Origin: Plectrocnemia conspersa
Taxonomy: Eukaryota; Arthropoda; Insecta; Trichoptera; Polycentropodidae
DNA: 64,000 nt
Direction: 5' to 3'
Assembly (NCBI GenBank): GCA_009617715.1
Contig: VTFK01000091.1
Span: 186,001-250,000 of the forward strand
Shown here: piece by piece, positions 12,531 to 25,539 of the stretch
Layout of the letters: every line of letters starts with the position of its first letter
Position numbering within the stretch: position 1 is the first letter of the stretch
Program-made: the position numbers and the translations under genes
Notes under the pieces: generated by a model
The model's database searches: none
What the model was told of the DNA's origin: nothing
Seen by the model: only the letters and a program-made list of their open reading frames with translations

Positions 12531-13860
12531 AATAGTAAATTTAAATTAAAATTAAGCAAATATTTTAAAAAAATAGTACAAAAATATAACACTATAAAAA
12601 AAAATCAAGAGCGAAAAAACTTTTATATACAGAAATATTTATATTACACCGTCATTATAATAATTTCTTTGATTTTCAAATCATAAAAACGTACAACCTA
12701 ATTATTTAGCATAACCATTTTTAGCCATGACGATGGACCAAGAGATAATCACATTTTTATTGATTCGTCCGCGACGTATTAATCAACGCACAGCTAAAAA
12801 ATAACCAACAATTTCGAAACGCCATCATCGATCATCCATCATGTTATAAAATAATTATTGTTGTGCAAAAAACTAATTAACTAATTATTCATTCCAAACT
12901 AAAACACACATTCACATACGTTCAAAATTAAAAATTCATCACGCCTCGGCGTTGAGCAACTCGCTTCGGCTAATTCGAAAATACTCTTCTATACAGTACG
13001 TATTGAACTTGCACATAATATAGAACGTTCATAAAGAGCATGTTCGACAGCTTCTTTTCCGAGAAGAAAAGAGACCGCGGAAGAGTCAGTCGGAACGTGA
13101 AAATTGATTGTGTAACATAATAATATGAACTAAACGTGAGAACGGATAATTCGCAACGGGGGAGAGGCACGACTCGAGAAACTATTAAAATTATATCTAT
13201 AAGGTTGGTAACCCCTGCCGACGTAAATATAACACCATAAACGTACACAGTAATAAAATGTGATATTTTATTGCATTCGATTGTGCGTGCGTGGGAAAAT
13301 GTGATATTTTTCATATTTTCGACGGTTTAACGCCCCTGACTTTGCGGATGCATGTCAGAATTAGCACTAGCCCATTGGACAATATTAATTATGACATTGC
13401 CGGATAACGTTGAGCACGCCTAATTTTTTGCATAATCGGAAATGCGCCGATGGAATAAAAATATACAGGGTTGCTTTGGGCGGTCAAATTATTATTAAAA
13501 AAAAATATAATGTACAAAACATTATTTATAATCTGTTTTGGTCTAAAAAGGTAAATTATTAAAATAATCAAACAATCGATAATATTTTTAAATTTACATA
13601 GATTAATAAATAAGCACCAAAAACTGTTCAAAGACCTTACGCAACAGTCAGAAAATGGTCGACACTCTACGTATACTATTAATATGGACTTAATTATTCA
13701 ACGTACTTTAAATATTCATATATATGATCTATACATCTAGACAAGAAATCTCTCAAGAGAATTCAATGCTTAAAAACATGAGTGAAGGCAAAAAATATAA
13801 TATAAAACAGGATCTTAGTTAGACAGAAATTATTTATAAATAAATATCATGACTCATTCT
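12531..13860. other. Spacer with moderately complex sequence at 12720-13400
   Basis: The part from about 12720 to 13400 has higher complexity, and 12970-13314 is open on the minus strand without recognisable protein similarity. The rest is A+T-rich. No repeat family from this window maps here. Confidence 0.3.
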
Positions 13861-13872
13861 TAATATTGGAAT

Positions 13873-14241
13873 TTGGAACCAATCAGGATTTCCACAAACA
13901 CACGCACCCACCGACCCACACGTCCTCGTCGATTTAGAAAGGCAGGGTTGCAAACCAACCAAGAATCAAATGAGCACCATAATATGAATCGATACGCAGC
14001 CAAACGCCAGAAAAAATCTAAGATCACGAAGTGGAGCGTTCACACATGGGCTCGTGACTTGCTGGGCACACCAATGCCAGAGACACCTACGGACAAGTGG
14101 GATTCTCCAATTAGAAGTCTTCGACGCAGGTACCTTTGGGACGTGGAGAACGGCGAGTCCTTGGAGAGTCTCGGAAAACTTAGGATTCGAGTATTTTTAG
14201 TAAATTGGAGTGCGTGTGTGCTTGCAGCATTATGTATGTAG
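13873..14241 (+). other. Coding-like open frame, 122 codons, unrecognised
   Basis: The frame starts at an ATG and contains a stretch with coding-like character: a basic N-terminal part rich in Arg and Lys, then the phrases WSVHTWARDLLG and DKWDSPIRSLRRRYLWDVE. It lies in a G+C-richer single-copy island (about 13860-14350). A donor-like CAG|GTACC falls inside it near 14129-14136, so it could be an exon that ends early. I do not recognise a family, the minus strand is also partly open, and chance cannot be excluded. It may be a lone exon, a lineage-specific gene or non-coding conserved DNA. Confidence 0.2.
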
Positions 14242-14489
14242 TTTTCCAAGGTTTGCAGCAAAGCGGACCTGTTACTTATTAGTAACGTAAAACTGATTGC
14301 GACTAGGGTCAAGGGGCAACTTGCCGTGGCTCGTTAGTCCATTGTCTCCATTGGGCGAAGTTTACTGGCACGTTTTTCTTTGGAAAAAATAGTGGTAAAC
14401 ATATTTCAAAATGGTGTTAAGTAGGCGATCGGTCCTGCGAAAGTCACACGACCAATGAAGTAAGCTATTTTCTGGACACTTTTGGAGAT

Positions 14490-15370
14490 ACAGTACTTTT
14501 ATTTTATTACGCAAAAGTTTCAGAAACATTTATTGAAATCTATTCAAAATTAATTAAAACTATCTAAAATATATTTTGCGTAGTTATTCTTTAAGAATAT
14601 GCTAAAACATAATAATCATTTTACTCTAAAAGGTCAATCATATCTCTTAATATAAATGTATTTTATAATACAAATTGTTAATCCAAATTTTACTTAAGAA
14701 ACCATGAGAAAAATATAAAATAGCGCTACCTGATCCTACTCTCTTTTTGCTTTTAGATTTTTTAAATACATCTTCATCTGAGATAAATGGGTTTACAAAT
14801 AAAATGTAGTGAATCAAAAATGGCTTAATAAAATATAAAAATATATTTGAAGGCATGAAAGATTTTTAGAGGTATTTCTTAAACTCAAAATGTTATACTA
14901 AAGTACATAAATCGATTAAAAAGAGTGTCCTTTGATTCAAAAGTATTAATTTAGATGTTAAAAAATTTAAAATCATAATTTCTTATAAATAAAGATTAAC
15001 CATTTTTATAAAGTTAAACTTCAACCTTTGTCCGGTATAAATAGTTCATCTTTAGGACCAAGATTAAAACATAGAATTTTTTTTTTAAATGTGTATTATA
15101 ATACAAAAAATCAATTCCAAATATTACTCAGTTGCACTTTGAGAACCTGAGAAAAATATAAAATAAACTAACCTTGATTAGATTTTTTTTAAATACATTT
15201 TTACTAGGGTAGAATGAGGTTAAACATAAAATTAATGAAATAACAAATAGCATAATAAAAAAAAATGCAAGAAACTATTTATATTATAATATTTTACTCA
15301 GTTGCATTTCGAAACTCTGAGAAAAATATGAAGTAACCCAAAAATTTCACTGTGCTAATTTTTCTCCACA
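14490..15370. repeat. Duplicated A+T-rich repeat units with a 'ctgagaaaaatataaaat' phrase
   Basis: Three related segments begin near 14640, 15090 and 15290. They share a 'tattactcagttgca...gagaaaaatataaaat' phrase followed by 'ttagattttttaaatacat'. The reverse-orientation equivalent (tctcagggtgcaactgagta) is found in the 16500-17720 repeat cluster, so the two clusters face each other. Identity is unknown. Confidence 0.5.
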
Positions 15371-16499
15371 TATACAGTAACGCACATAAAAATGTCCACA
15401 AGATATTTTTCTATTATAAACTTTTCCTTTTAGAGATGTTATGAACTTTAAATTATTAAAGTTGCGGTTAAGAAAAAATGTACGGTCATAATTTGTGGTT
15501 AAGATATTATATGAAATTGTGTCGCTTTAAGTTTTTTATATAATAATGTTGACTATTAAAGCTTTTATGCACTTAATAAAGTCTTACACAATTTCATATT
15601 TTACGACATTGGAAGAGCAATACATCAGATATATAATATTAACACTCAAGGGTGTTGTGTATCATAAAACTTAAGCGAACGCTCAATACCTTTTACAGTT
15701 ATCTCGAGGCAGAGCAAATCAAAGGTATTCAAGTAATAAACTTTAGCACCACTCAAGACTTAACATCCATCATTTCAGCAAAGCCTCATACGAAAGTCTT
15801 AAAATGTATTTTATTGCTATCTTAGCACACAACTCAGCAGTATATGATGCTACTATACATATATACTATATAAAGAAACTCGAAAACTTCACAGAATCAT
15901 TCTCAACACCTGCCAATCATCCTTTATTCCTTCCTAGAAGACCACCGCTGCAACCTCTCGCCACATTTCCGTCGATCTTGCCACCTGGACGCGTCACCGC
16001 CGACAAATTACCTTCATCCTCTTCTCGATTGTGCAAAAAGCGACTTCGCCATTCTATCTATGTACCTATGCATAGCCAGGCTTCGCACGACATCCGGCAC
16101 ATCCATTGAGCCACAGCCGGTGGCTATCTGTCTTTATATATCTGCGGCTAATTCATGTGGGAAACACCTTGGCTGCTGGTGTAATGCGTAAGAACTTAGC
16201 GAGCACGCATTTGCATAGATATCGCGCTACTAGTGTATATCTTGTTCTTGGTGGTCCGTGTACTTGTTATGTGCTCTGTTTTTGGTGTTGAGAGTTAGCG
16301 TCTGGACTTGGGTCGTACATAATAAATAGTGTGGATTTACAGGCTGTTCATTCGTAACATGACTGTATAGTAATGCCATGAAGCAATATGAAATTTAAAT
16401 AAAACTATAAAGGCAAAAGGTTTTCGATGAAACTATTTCAACGTAAATCATATTGATAGATCAATTTGAAGAAGAAGAGTAAAAAGTGCCTCAGAAAGA
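15371..16499. other. Spacer containing a single-copy island (15880-16320)
   Basis: The island is G+C-richer than its flanks and open for 101 codons on the plus strand (15804-16109), with a low-complexity Pro/Ser-rich translation and no recognised domain. It could be regulatory DNA or an untranslated exon. The flanks are A+T-rich. Confidence 0.3.
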
Positions 16500-18240
16500 A
16501 GTATAACTATTTAAAAATAGCAGGGTCTCAGTGTTAAACTGAGTACTATACAAACATTTATATCAAGAGAGAGCGTTGAATTATATGGATAAAAAACTAT
16601 CTATGCTTAAAAGCAAGGTCCTAAAAATAATTCAGTATATAATTGCTATTTTAATCAACTAAAAAATAAATACAAAATGATCATTAAAATTTTCCGAAAA
16701 TAAAATACTGTCTCTACAAATAATTACAATAGACTCCCTCCCCAATAACACGGTAAATTGGGTAGGTGCTATTTGGGTGCATATAGTTAGGGGGCTAGAA
16801 AATAGGCGCGATATTCTCCCTTTGGCTCGCCCACACATAAAGTAACGGGCATCCAAATAGTACGTCCCCTAATTTATCGTGTTATTGGGGAATCTACTGA
16901 ATATTAAAAAACCCGACGAAGTTTAATTTTATATACTACATCAAAATTAGGAGTTATTTTCATCGATTTCTGTACTTTTATTATATAAAATATTGAAATC
17001 TGAAGTTAAATAAATCCTTCTGCAAATTCGTTAGGGTGCTCGTAAAATGTTGATTAAACGATTTATTGTCCCTTCAACCATATTTTAACCCCCCTTAACC
17101 ATTAAGAATGTATTTAGAATGTTCGCGAAGAAAATATAGAGTAGAAAATTTTAGCGTTTTTTTATATTTTATCCAGTGTCTCAGGGTGCAACTGAGTAAA
17201 ATTTAGAATTATTGATTTTTAAAATAGTACACATTGACTTGTATGCATAAAAGAACTTATAAGTTTAATGAAAAACACTCAATATTAACTATGTTATAAT
17301 CAGTCATAGTCATAGGCTGTAAATAAAAATTAAATTTAAAAATAAAATACAAAATTAACAAAATATCAAAAAATAAAATACAAAATTTAAACGCAATTTA
17401 AAAATAAAATACAAAATTAACAAAATATCAACAAAAAAATATATAATATAAGACAACAGTAAAATTATTTTGTTGATAAAAAAGGGTTTTAATATTATTT
17501 TATTTTTATGAAAATAAATTAAAAATGTTCTCTGATTTTATAAAACCTTAAGGCTTCAGAGTGCAACAGAGTAACAATTAGAATGAATAAAATTTTATAA
17601 AATATAAATTTAAATGAGAGAAAGTTTATTTATATGCGTAGCAGGATTCATATGTTTTAAGCAAGGTCCTAGAGATTAATTATGCAAAAAACCATAGGAT
17701 CTCAAAGTGCACCAAGACAAACTCTTATATAAAACGCATTTAAATTTGAGAGTCGATTTATATGAGTAAAAGAATGCATATATTTAAAGCAAGGACCTAA
17801 AGTTTAACTATGCAAAAAATATTTTGATAAATTGTAAGATTATATATTCATATAAAAAAATAGATATCACTCATAAATTGCAATTTTAATAAATTTTAAA
17901 AATAAAATATAAAATATATTTTATAATTATAAGATTATATTATCATATAAAAAATAGAAAGCTCACTTATGAATTGCCATTTTAATCATCTTAAAAAATA
18001 AAAAAAGTACATTTATAATAAAATAATAAAAATATTCCGTTATTAAAAATATAATTTATCAATGATTTATATGTTTTCGCAAGGTACTAAAGATTAACTA
18101 TGGAAAATTTATATTCATCGGTTATAGGTTGTAAGATTATGTATTCATATAAAAAATAGTGATATCTATAGATTAAAAGCTGTAATAATAGTTTATAATT
18201 AATAAAAAAATATTTCACTGATTTAAAAATTTATATTTCA
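16500..18240 (+). repeat. Nest of A+T-rich repeats (family G) including a tandem duplication
   Basis: The phrase agcaaggtcctaaag followed by attaactatgcaaaaaat recurs at about 16611, 17660, 17780 and 18075, each time with a 'tctcagggtgcaactgagta' type phrase nearby. The same agcaaggtccta phrase returns at 44150, 44935 and 45525. At 17338-17369 and 17399-17430 the phrase aaataaaatacaaaattaac is repeated with a 61-bp spacing. At 18170-18240 the A+T-rich middle of SINE family D is recognisable. No open frames of interest. Confidence 0.55.
16725..16901. mobile_element. Pogo/Tigger-like palindromic MITE, copy 1 (family A)
   Basis: The two ends are inverted copies over roughly 50 bp: cccaataacacggtaaattg with gtgctatttgggtgc on the left, and the reverse complement of ccccaataacacgataaatt with gtactatttggatgc on the right. 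The ends read like TACAGTAGACCCCC and abut TA, as expected for TA-targeting Tc1/mariner/pogo elements. It encodes no protein. Related copies are at 32815-33025 and 45005-45172. Assignment to pogo/Tigger rests only on the terminal motif. Confidence 0.8.
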
Positions 18241-18730
18241 GTCTGGTGTTTCACTAATTAGTCATTGGTTGTTTTTACTTCGGTTTACGATTTTGTTTAT
18301 AAATGTTTATTTGCATATTTATTAAAAAAAGTTTTTAGGTTAAAGTTCCTCATACTAATATTATTAATAATAATATATAATTATAACATGGCGAAACAAA
18401 AACACGAACGTTAAGTATCGCTTTGTTTTGTTTATTTTGTTGTCAGTAAAACAGCGAAAATAAAGGCCTTGGGTCTCTGTCTATTTGATTGATATGTCGT
18501 AACAGACGTTTTAACGACCATTAAATATTTTATTTGTTTTTACGGATCTCGACTATTTATTGCGGCGGATGCGTTTATGGTCCGGCGGATATATCGCGTT
18601 TTGATTGACGACGTCTCTGATTGATATACTCGCCCAACAAAACGGGCAAAAGTGTGAGAAAATTGAAATACAGCCGTAAATTATTTTTCACGCCGTTGCG
18701 CACCCAATTATATAAAATAACTTTCGACGA
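18241..18730. other. Spacer with single-copy island near 18540-18720
   Basis: The island carries homeodomain-like sites (TTTATTG, TTTATGG) and CpG-containing segments, with no repeat match in the window and no coding frame. It is a candidate regulatory element by composition only. Confidence 0.25.
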
Positions 18731-19412
18731 ACTGTATCATAAGTATACAAGTCTAAGCGGTTAGGTATATACAAATATGCATCACTTGCCATTCGAAAGT
18801 TTTTTTAACACGATATGGATACAATCAAGAGTAACTTTTTAAAACCTAATACACATATTTAAAAAGTACTTTCCTTAAGCGATAAGCGTAAATCTGTCGT
18901 ATATTTGACAACCCTTTTATGTGATTAAGGGAAGAAAGTATATTTTGTGAACCATACAAAGTTTTTTAGTTAAAGTTCATCACTTTCGGCGTATGTAAAC
19001 ATATATGAGTGTGTTCTTAGTGATCCAAAGATAAATTAACTTTGAGACATATAATAACCGCATTCCTTCGGATACAAATATAATATATTAAAATAACCAG
19101 AAGATAAGTAATGCAAGTCGATGATTGACATTTATTAAGATCTGAGTTCTGCAATGTTTATCAATTTCTATCGTGCTTAGGAGATCAGAAGTAATGACTG
19201 ATATAATTTCAGTCGATCGTAACAGATAAGATTAATCTAGTTTTTCACAATTTCGTGGATGATTATCGTAATGATTAATTAAAATCGAGCTAACTCGTGC
19301 ATATTTGATATTAAAAGTTCTCTAATAAAGCGTTGAATTTAGCGCAAAAATAGTACTACATATATTTCAAGCAATGATATACCTTTAAAGGAATACAGGA
19401 GGCCCTCGACTT
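18731..19412. other. A+T-rich spacer, nothing recognised
   Basis: No supported feature. Confidence 0.4.
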
Positions 19413-19640
19413 TTGAACTCTAGGGGTGCTTCTTATATTTCGGAATGGAAGGTATTCACTTTGTTGATGAAACATTTAAGGCAGTGGATTATAAAAAATA
19501 TATATAAAACCTTGGTAAAAAGTTCAGAAAATCATAACATAGGCAAAGTTCCATGGTTTGAGAAGCATCTAAATAACTTAATAAAAAATATAAATGTTTG
19601 TCATCAAAAATGGATGCTAGAATCTAGTATCATCTTAACC
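19413..19640 (+). pseudogene. Possible non-LTR retrotransposon ORF2 fragment
   Basis: The plus-strand frame reads KVPWFEKHLNNLIKNINVCH, followed by QKWM. This resembles the linker between the endonuclease and reverse transcriptase domains in Jockey-like elements, where a K-x-PW-F segment is followed by a basic helix. The similarity is weak and no catalytic motif is present. A SINE fragment in opposite orientation follows directly. Confidence 0.3.
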
Positions 19641-19689
19641 CAGAAAAAATCTAACTATAAATGCTGTAACTGCTTATCAGAAAAAATAA

Positions 19690-19832
19690 ATATATATTTT
19701 TTAATTTTCAAAAATAAGTTTTTTTTAATAGCGTATTTTTATAAATAAAAAAATTGAGACTGCTTTCGTGTCTCGAACCCGTGGCCTCTGGGTTACCAGT
19801 CTAGACTTTACGAACTACGCTTTTTTGACATT
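19690..19832 (-). repeat. tRNA-derived SINE head, family D, minus strand
   Basis: On the minus strand the order is agcgtagttcgtaaagtc (A-box side), gggttcgagacac (B-box), then ttatttataaaaatacgct. This is the same layout as the copies at 27369 and 42295. Only the head and first part of the body are preserved. Confidence 0.65.
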
Positions 19833-21229
19833 AAAAATAAATTTAAATCTAGAGTATTTAGTAGCAATAAAGAACAGGAAGAGATAATACGAACGTTAAA
19901 TTAAATAAAACTTGGTTATGGCAATAAGTTTAATATTTGAGCAATAAGTAAACTTAATGAAATTTATTTAACAAGCGTAGGTGTATAAATATCTCCTATT
20001 TACTCATGAAACATGAAGAAAACCTTTCATTATTAAAACTAAAAGTAATAGGCGATTAATAATAAACACTTAATCCAAAGACCAGTAAGAAATATCACCC
20101 ATTCACTCGACAAAGACTTGCAGAACAAGACACCAAAGAGACTTGATTTTTATAAATGCACAATACTAATAAACTGTTTATAAGACACAGAAGTATCGAC
20201 TAAGCTAAAACACAGACGCGTTATGGTCGGATTTCATAGGCAAAAGAATGAATTTATATGATATTGTAATGAAAAGTGACAAATTTGATCACGTCGGGGT
20301 CACCAAAATGAGACTTGTAGCTCATCGCGTGACGTTGTGTATACGCATCGTTCGTTAATTATATACACGCGCAACAAAGTAGTGTTTCGTTTGCGTTTTT
20401 TATCCACATGGAGAATACAAAGTTGACGCGTGACCACCATAATACCAGACATGGCCAGCTACGTCGTGGCGCCACATCTTGCCCCCAACAACGGGAAAGT
20501 TGTTGTCGAGTAGCGTCATTTGACGGGTTTTCCTCCGTGGCTTCGCCGTTGGCATACAGAATGACATCCAGACCTTATACACATCATTTCCCCAGATAAC
20601 AACACCGCTAGCAACGAATTTATCTGATGAAACTGAGGTTTTAAATCTGAGCCGAGCAACGGTATGTGTTAAACAGTTGATTGATATTATCACGGAAAAA
20701 ATAACTTCACATTAAAAACTTGGACATACGTGGATAAGATCATTTATAAATATTAGACCAAGAATATATTTAAATAGTTTTTTAACTGATAAGAAAACAA
20801 TGAAAATGTTTAATTGAGATTCAGTTTCCAGGAAACAGGTTTATAATATTCAGCCTTAATCCTTTTATTATTCATTTGGCATTCAACTAACAGTTCAACT
20901 TTACAGTATTTGCAGAAAATATTACGTTGGTCATTTACTTTCTATAAATCTAATCTTTCTGATATAGACTCAAAGAGTTTTACGTAAAAAAAATTGTGAT
21001 TTAAAAATTAGCAAATCGTAGTTGGAACAGTAAACCTTCAAACCTTCGTTTTTAAAATAATATAGTATATAAAGTCATTATATATAGAACAATAAGGTCA
21101 AACATATCACATTTACATGAGTTCACTACAATAAAATAAATATACATACCTACAATATAGCATAATTATACTAAAGTATCGATATTGCGATGTTAAAAAA
21201 TGTTTAAAATAATGGTATTAAAAGTATTT
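19833..21229. other. Spacer with G+C-richer island at 20330-20700
   Basis: The island has CpG-containing, complex sequence open on both strands for 60-97 codons with no protein similarity that I recognise. It may be regulatory. The rest is A+T-rich with no supported feature. Confidence 0.3.
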
Positions 21230-21480
21230 ACTTTATCAATATATTTAGATAATATAGCTAATTGTTTATAAGCTTAACAAATTTAATCAAAATAAATATA
21301 ATATAAAAAATATTTTGATATTATAATTTATTTTTTAATGCACAAAGTGTATCTTTATTTCATTTAGGAAACCCGCTACATTTTTTTCTGATTGTTCTAG
21401 GAATATTATTATACAAATTCACACCCCCGAACAACCTAATATCTAACTATCCTTAAATTATCTTTATTTCTAGAAGTTAA
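21230..21480 (-). pseudogene. Non-LTR retrotransposon 3' end, minus strand (family E)
   Basis: On the minus strand the coding remnant GVNLYNNIPRTIRKKCSGFP lies at about 21365-21430, as in the C-terminus of non-LTR reverse transcriptases. A 3' tail ending in ataaacaattagctatatta follows. The same coding end and tail occur on the plus strand at 27760-28030. The element is 5'-truncated, as usual for such retrotransposons. Confidence 0.7.
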
Positions 21481-22009
21481 ATATTTATTAAAATATCCCG
21501 GTAGCATTTTATATTTAAACTATTATTATGTATAAATACTAAAAGATTAATCTTCAATAAATCAAATACTATATAAACTTTATTAAGTAAATGTTACAGT
21601 AAATGTACATTTTATTTGACGTTTCAGTAAAATTATATATATGTAATATGTATACATATCATATATCTAGCTATAGTTTTAGAACTTTCATTAGGTCAAG
21701 TATTGTTTGGTTAATTCGTTTAGGTTAAGTTTGGGTTTTATGTGTTAAATTATATTTTAGTGACAGTTTAGAGCAGCATATAATTTCATTAGCTAAAATA
21801 TTAGCTATAATATTGTTTCACTGATATCAATCAGTGAAATAATAAATCAGTTGATATATTTTAATTCGCCTTAAATAGTGAAATTAAAATTTCATATTTT
21901 ACAAATATCTTGTTTAAAAGATGAATAAAAATAAAATAAATCCGTAATTTAACTATTTTTATATGTTTTAAAATATTTAAGTTTTATAATTAAGAGTGTA
22001 TAATGAATA
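21481..22009. other. A+T-rich spacer with family B end motif
   Basis: At 21672-21750 the phrases tatagttttagaactttcat and ttggttaattcgtttaggtt match the terminal part of family B seen at 52380-52740. The rest is unremarkable A+T-rich DNA. Confidence 0.45.
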
Positions 22010-24080
22010 ATAATTAGAAATCTAAAGCGATGAACTAGCGGTATGGCGCTAAAATTTCCTTTACGGCGCAATTGGCATTTTAAATTGATTATTTTTGCAG
22101 CATCTTTTAAAAGCGTCAGAGATACAACATAGATGTACAAAATAGATCATAAATTGTCAAAAATTTAAAATAAAATTAATTATAATTGACAAGAAAAATA
22201 CAAATGAATTATTATTTCACGCATAGTCAAAATTTGGAGGAAATAAATTAAAAATATTATAATACTAATATATCAAAAAATACCACAAGCAATTAAAAAT
22301 TATAAAGATATGTATTGCAGTTTATTTATTAAGAATTTAAAAAAGAACTAATGCATTAAATATCATGATGCATTGAACTTACAAAAAATATTTGCAACGC
22401 TAAAAACACGTTCACTTGTGGTTGACGTTGGTTAAATTATTAATAAGAAATTGTATCATTTTTCGAGATACGCTGTACACTGTTTAGAATATTCAGATAA
22501 TTTAAAATCTTTTTGTAGTTGAAATGATTTTTCGAAACGTCTTTCACTTTTGGATGAGTCATAATGGATGATATACTTTCCATAATTATTTTTTTTAAGT
22601 TGAAGTAATGAAACAAAGAGTCGCTGTCGCTTTGCTTAGGAATTTATTCATCGATTTTATGCGTTATTTATATTTTTTTATAAAAAAATAATATTATTTA
22701 TTTAATTAATAAATAATCACGAAAAACCGGTATTTTTAATGACTGAAAAAGCAGTTGAATAGTTTCGGTTTTAAACGGTTCGGATGCCTTAAAGAAAACA
22801 TTATTTGAAGTGGTTGATCTGAATTGTTATGATAGATATATTTAAAAATGTGTGCAAAAACGCGTAATTTATTTATTTTAGAGATATACAATTTTTTTTA
22901 TAAAAGATTTTTTATGGCGATCTGAATAAACGACATTCATTGCCAGGTTAATATACTAGCGATATGACGCTAAAATTTCTTCTCCAGCGCAATATGTGCT
23001 TTATAAAATGCTTGAAACGTTTTTTTATATGAATTGGTACGGTTTAAATAAAGGGAAAAGTGAGTAACATGACTTACGAGTATTGCAAGATACGAGCATT
23101 TTTAAAAATTTGATTCGAAAAAAAGTAAAAAAAGCTAACAATCAATTAGATAGTATGTATGTACATACTACATAAATGGGAAATTGGGAAAATTTATTTG
23201 AATTAAGAGTAATCTGAAGTTTTTCAGAAACATACAAAAAGTCACAATAGTTGGATTTTTTATACAGCTATCAAACACAATACACTTGAGAGAACTAAAA
23301 CAAACTCAAAAGATATTGTTACATGATCTCAGCATCAGTCAAAGAGGCGGGAAAAAATAAAAATGTTTAATTTTATTTCTCTGACAATGCGCTGAAACGC
23401 CAGCGCAGGAAAATAGATTCCTACCTCATATCAGACTTAAAAAATCACGACAGTTAAACCATGCGATTACTACCAGTAAAGCTTACGCAACATTGACACA
23501 GATGTTTTAGCCTAAACCTTCAAAGTTCAGAGAAAAACTGCATTTTCATTTCGATCGACAGATTTGGTTTAGTCAGGTCGTCACCTAAAACCATCAATAG
23601 GTAACCCGAGTTTTGAAATAATGTAGAATTTTCACAATGTTACGGACGATTAGTACGTATCTATAGCTAAATATCAATTTATTGCACAAAGATGTGCGGT
23701 CGGAATATCAACTGTAACGTACTAACTGAAAGACCTGTGTTTTTTCAATTTCTATTCATTGTCTCTAAGGCACAATTCATATGTTTTAATATGAATTTAA
23801 AATATGCTTTATACTATTTTTTTAAATTTTATATTTATTACAAATATTACTATGAATTAACAGCTTTCCCCAATGCGTCATTATTGCTATTATACAATTG
23901 GATATTAAATAAAAATATGGCGCACATCTAAAATAGATTAGCAGCACCGAAAATAAAATCGTTGAGAAGCTGAGTGCCTCGCGCAAGGGGAGCGTTTTTA
24001 AGCGCTTTTAATCATCGCCGCAACGGGAAAGAATAAAGGATGTGATCGCAACTCTCTAGGGCACTTTAAAACCCGCATCG
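22010..24080. repeat. Diverged long repeat, copy 1
   Basis: Segments here match 25540-26390 with considerable divergence: a 'atggcgctaaaatttcctt...cggcgcaatt' phrase (22042-22075, again at 22970-23000, and at 25785-25810), 'cagatttggtttagtcagg' (23560), 'aaatatcaatttattgcaca' (23670), and 'aagaataaaggatgtgatcgc' (24030, compare 25590). A further fragment of the first phrase lies at 58850-58910. The order of the modules is not the same in the two regions, so several insertions or rearrangements are involved. No transposase was found. Confidence 0.5.
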
Positions 24081-25539
24081 ATATCGCTCCTGAGCAATTA
24101 TATTTGCATGGTAATAGTCAGATATACGTATGCAAATCTGAATAAAATAAGAATAAAAGCTAAGTATGGATTAGAGCACTTAAGATTTTAGTTTAGTAAC
24201 ACGTGCCACCTGTTCTTGATATAAAAAAAAATAGTTTATTATGATACGATTGTTGGCAACGAAGGTCGCGTCGTGATGGTCGCTGACGTTCATTAACACA
24301 CGCACGGTGTTCAATGTCGATTATCAATTTTATGCGCTTGGAATATTATTGTTTGCCATAGTGGTTTATGTAGTTAATCAATTACTGTGGAGCTTATCGT
24401 ACCATCTCGCGATTGCGATAATTGCAAAGCGTTCGGACAGAATTAGTTTCCACGGTAATTTATGATTTAGGTAGAACATTAGCAACCCATTCAGAACTAA
24501 AAGTACTTTCAAGTCAGTATTCTACAAAAAAAAAATCACAATAGATCGTAACACAGCATCGTTATAGAAGCAATGTATAACTGAGATTAACCATGCTGTT
24601 TTATTAAATACATTATAAAAATCGTTGGTTAAAATTAAATCAAATATAAAACTTAGCATATGAATATATATCTAGAAATATAGTCTACGATCTAGTGATG
24701 GTATAATATAAGAAAAGAAGCATTTTTATTTAGTTGATGGATGCTGATATGAGTGCTTCAGTAAATTTGTTCTTATCGCGATATTTAATTTTTCATACAC
24801 AATATTCACGCGTAATAAATATTCCTATACACATACATTAATACAAACTATTATCATTATACTATACAAAAGCACATTATGCGTTGCTCAGATAAAATCT
24901 CACCGCTGCCGCTAAGATTAGATAGTCATAGTTAGTAGTAGCTCGTTCGGTAAACCGACCATAAAAACCAACACAACGGACCTTGCTCTCAATACGACAA
25001 GATTTTCCAAAATCTGCCAAAGTGACCGGCGATCGTTTAGCGCTGGTTTCAAAACTGTCGCAATTTACCAATTTGCAAATTCATCAAGAAACTTAGTAGA
25101 TTATTACTCAGATGATAATTTTAAAATCAAGTTTGAGAATCTGTGTAGAAGGAGCTCGAATGATTTAATTCCCTTGCGCACACTTTACCGATCATTCAGT
25201 GAGAAACTTTGCTCGTTAAGTTTTCTAAAGTCCATTTATCTACAGTCAAGTTTTATAATATATAAACTTATACAGCAGTTTTGTTCATTGCGTTCGGAGG
25301 TGTGCAAGAAGTATCCTCAATTAATTCATATAACTATATATGGTTTTAAAATCATATCGATGGATAAAATCGGCAAATGTGGAAATAAGGCATGAGGCAA
25401 TTATGGGCCGAATTTAATCTAAAAATGAGCTAAAACGAAGTGCCAAAAAAACAATATATTTATTTTTATTCATGACTTGATTTTTTTCTCCAAATGCGTC
25501 ATGAGATGAGCACCATTCTAGTGTACATACATTTGTTTG
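24081..25539. other. Spacer with two complex islands (24250-24480, 24880-25080)
   Basis: Both islands are richer in G+C than their flanks and unmatched elsewhere in the window. Neither has convincing coding content. The rest is A+T-rich. Confidence 0.3.
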
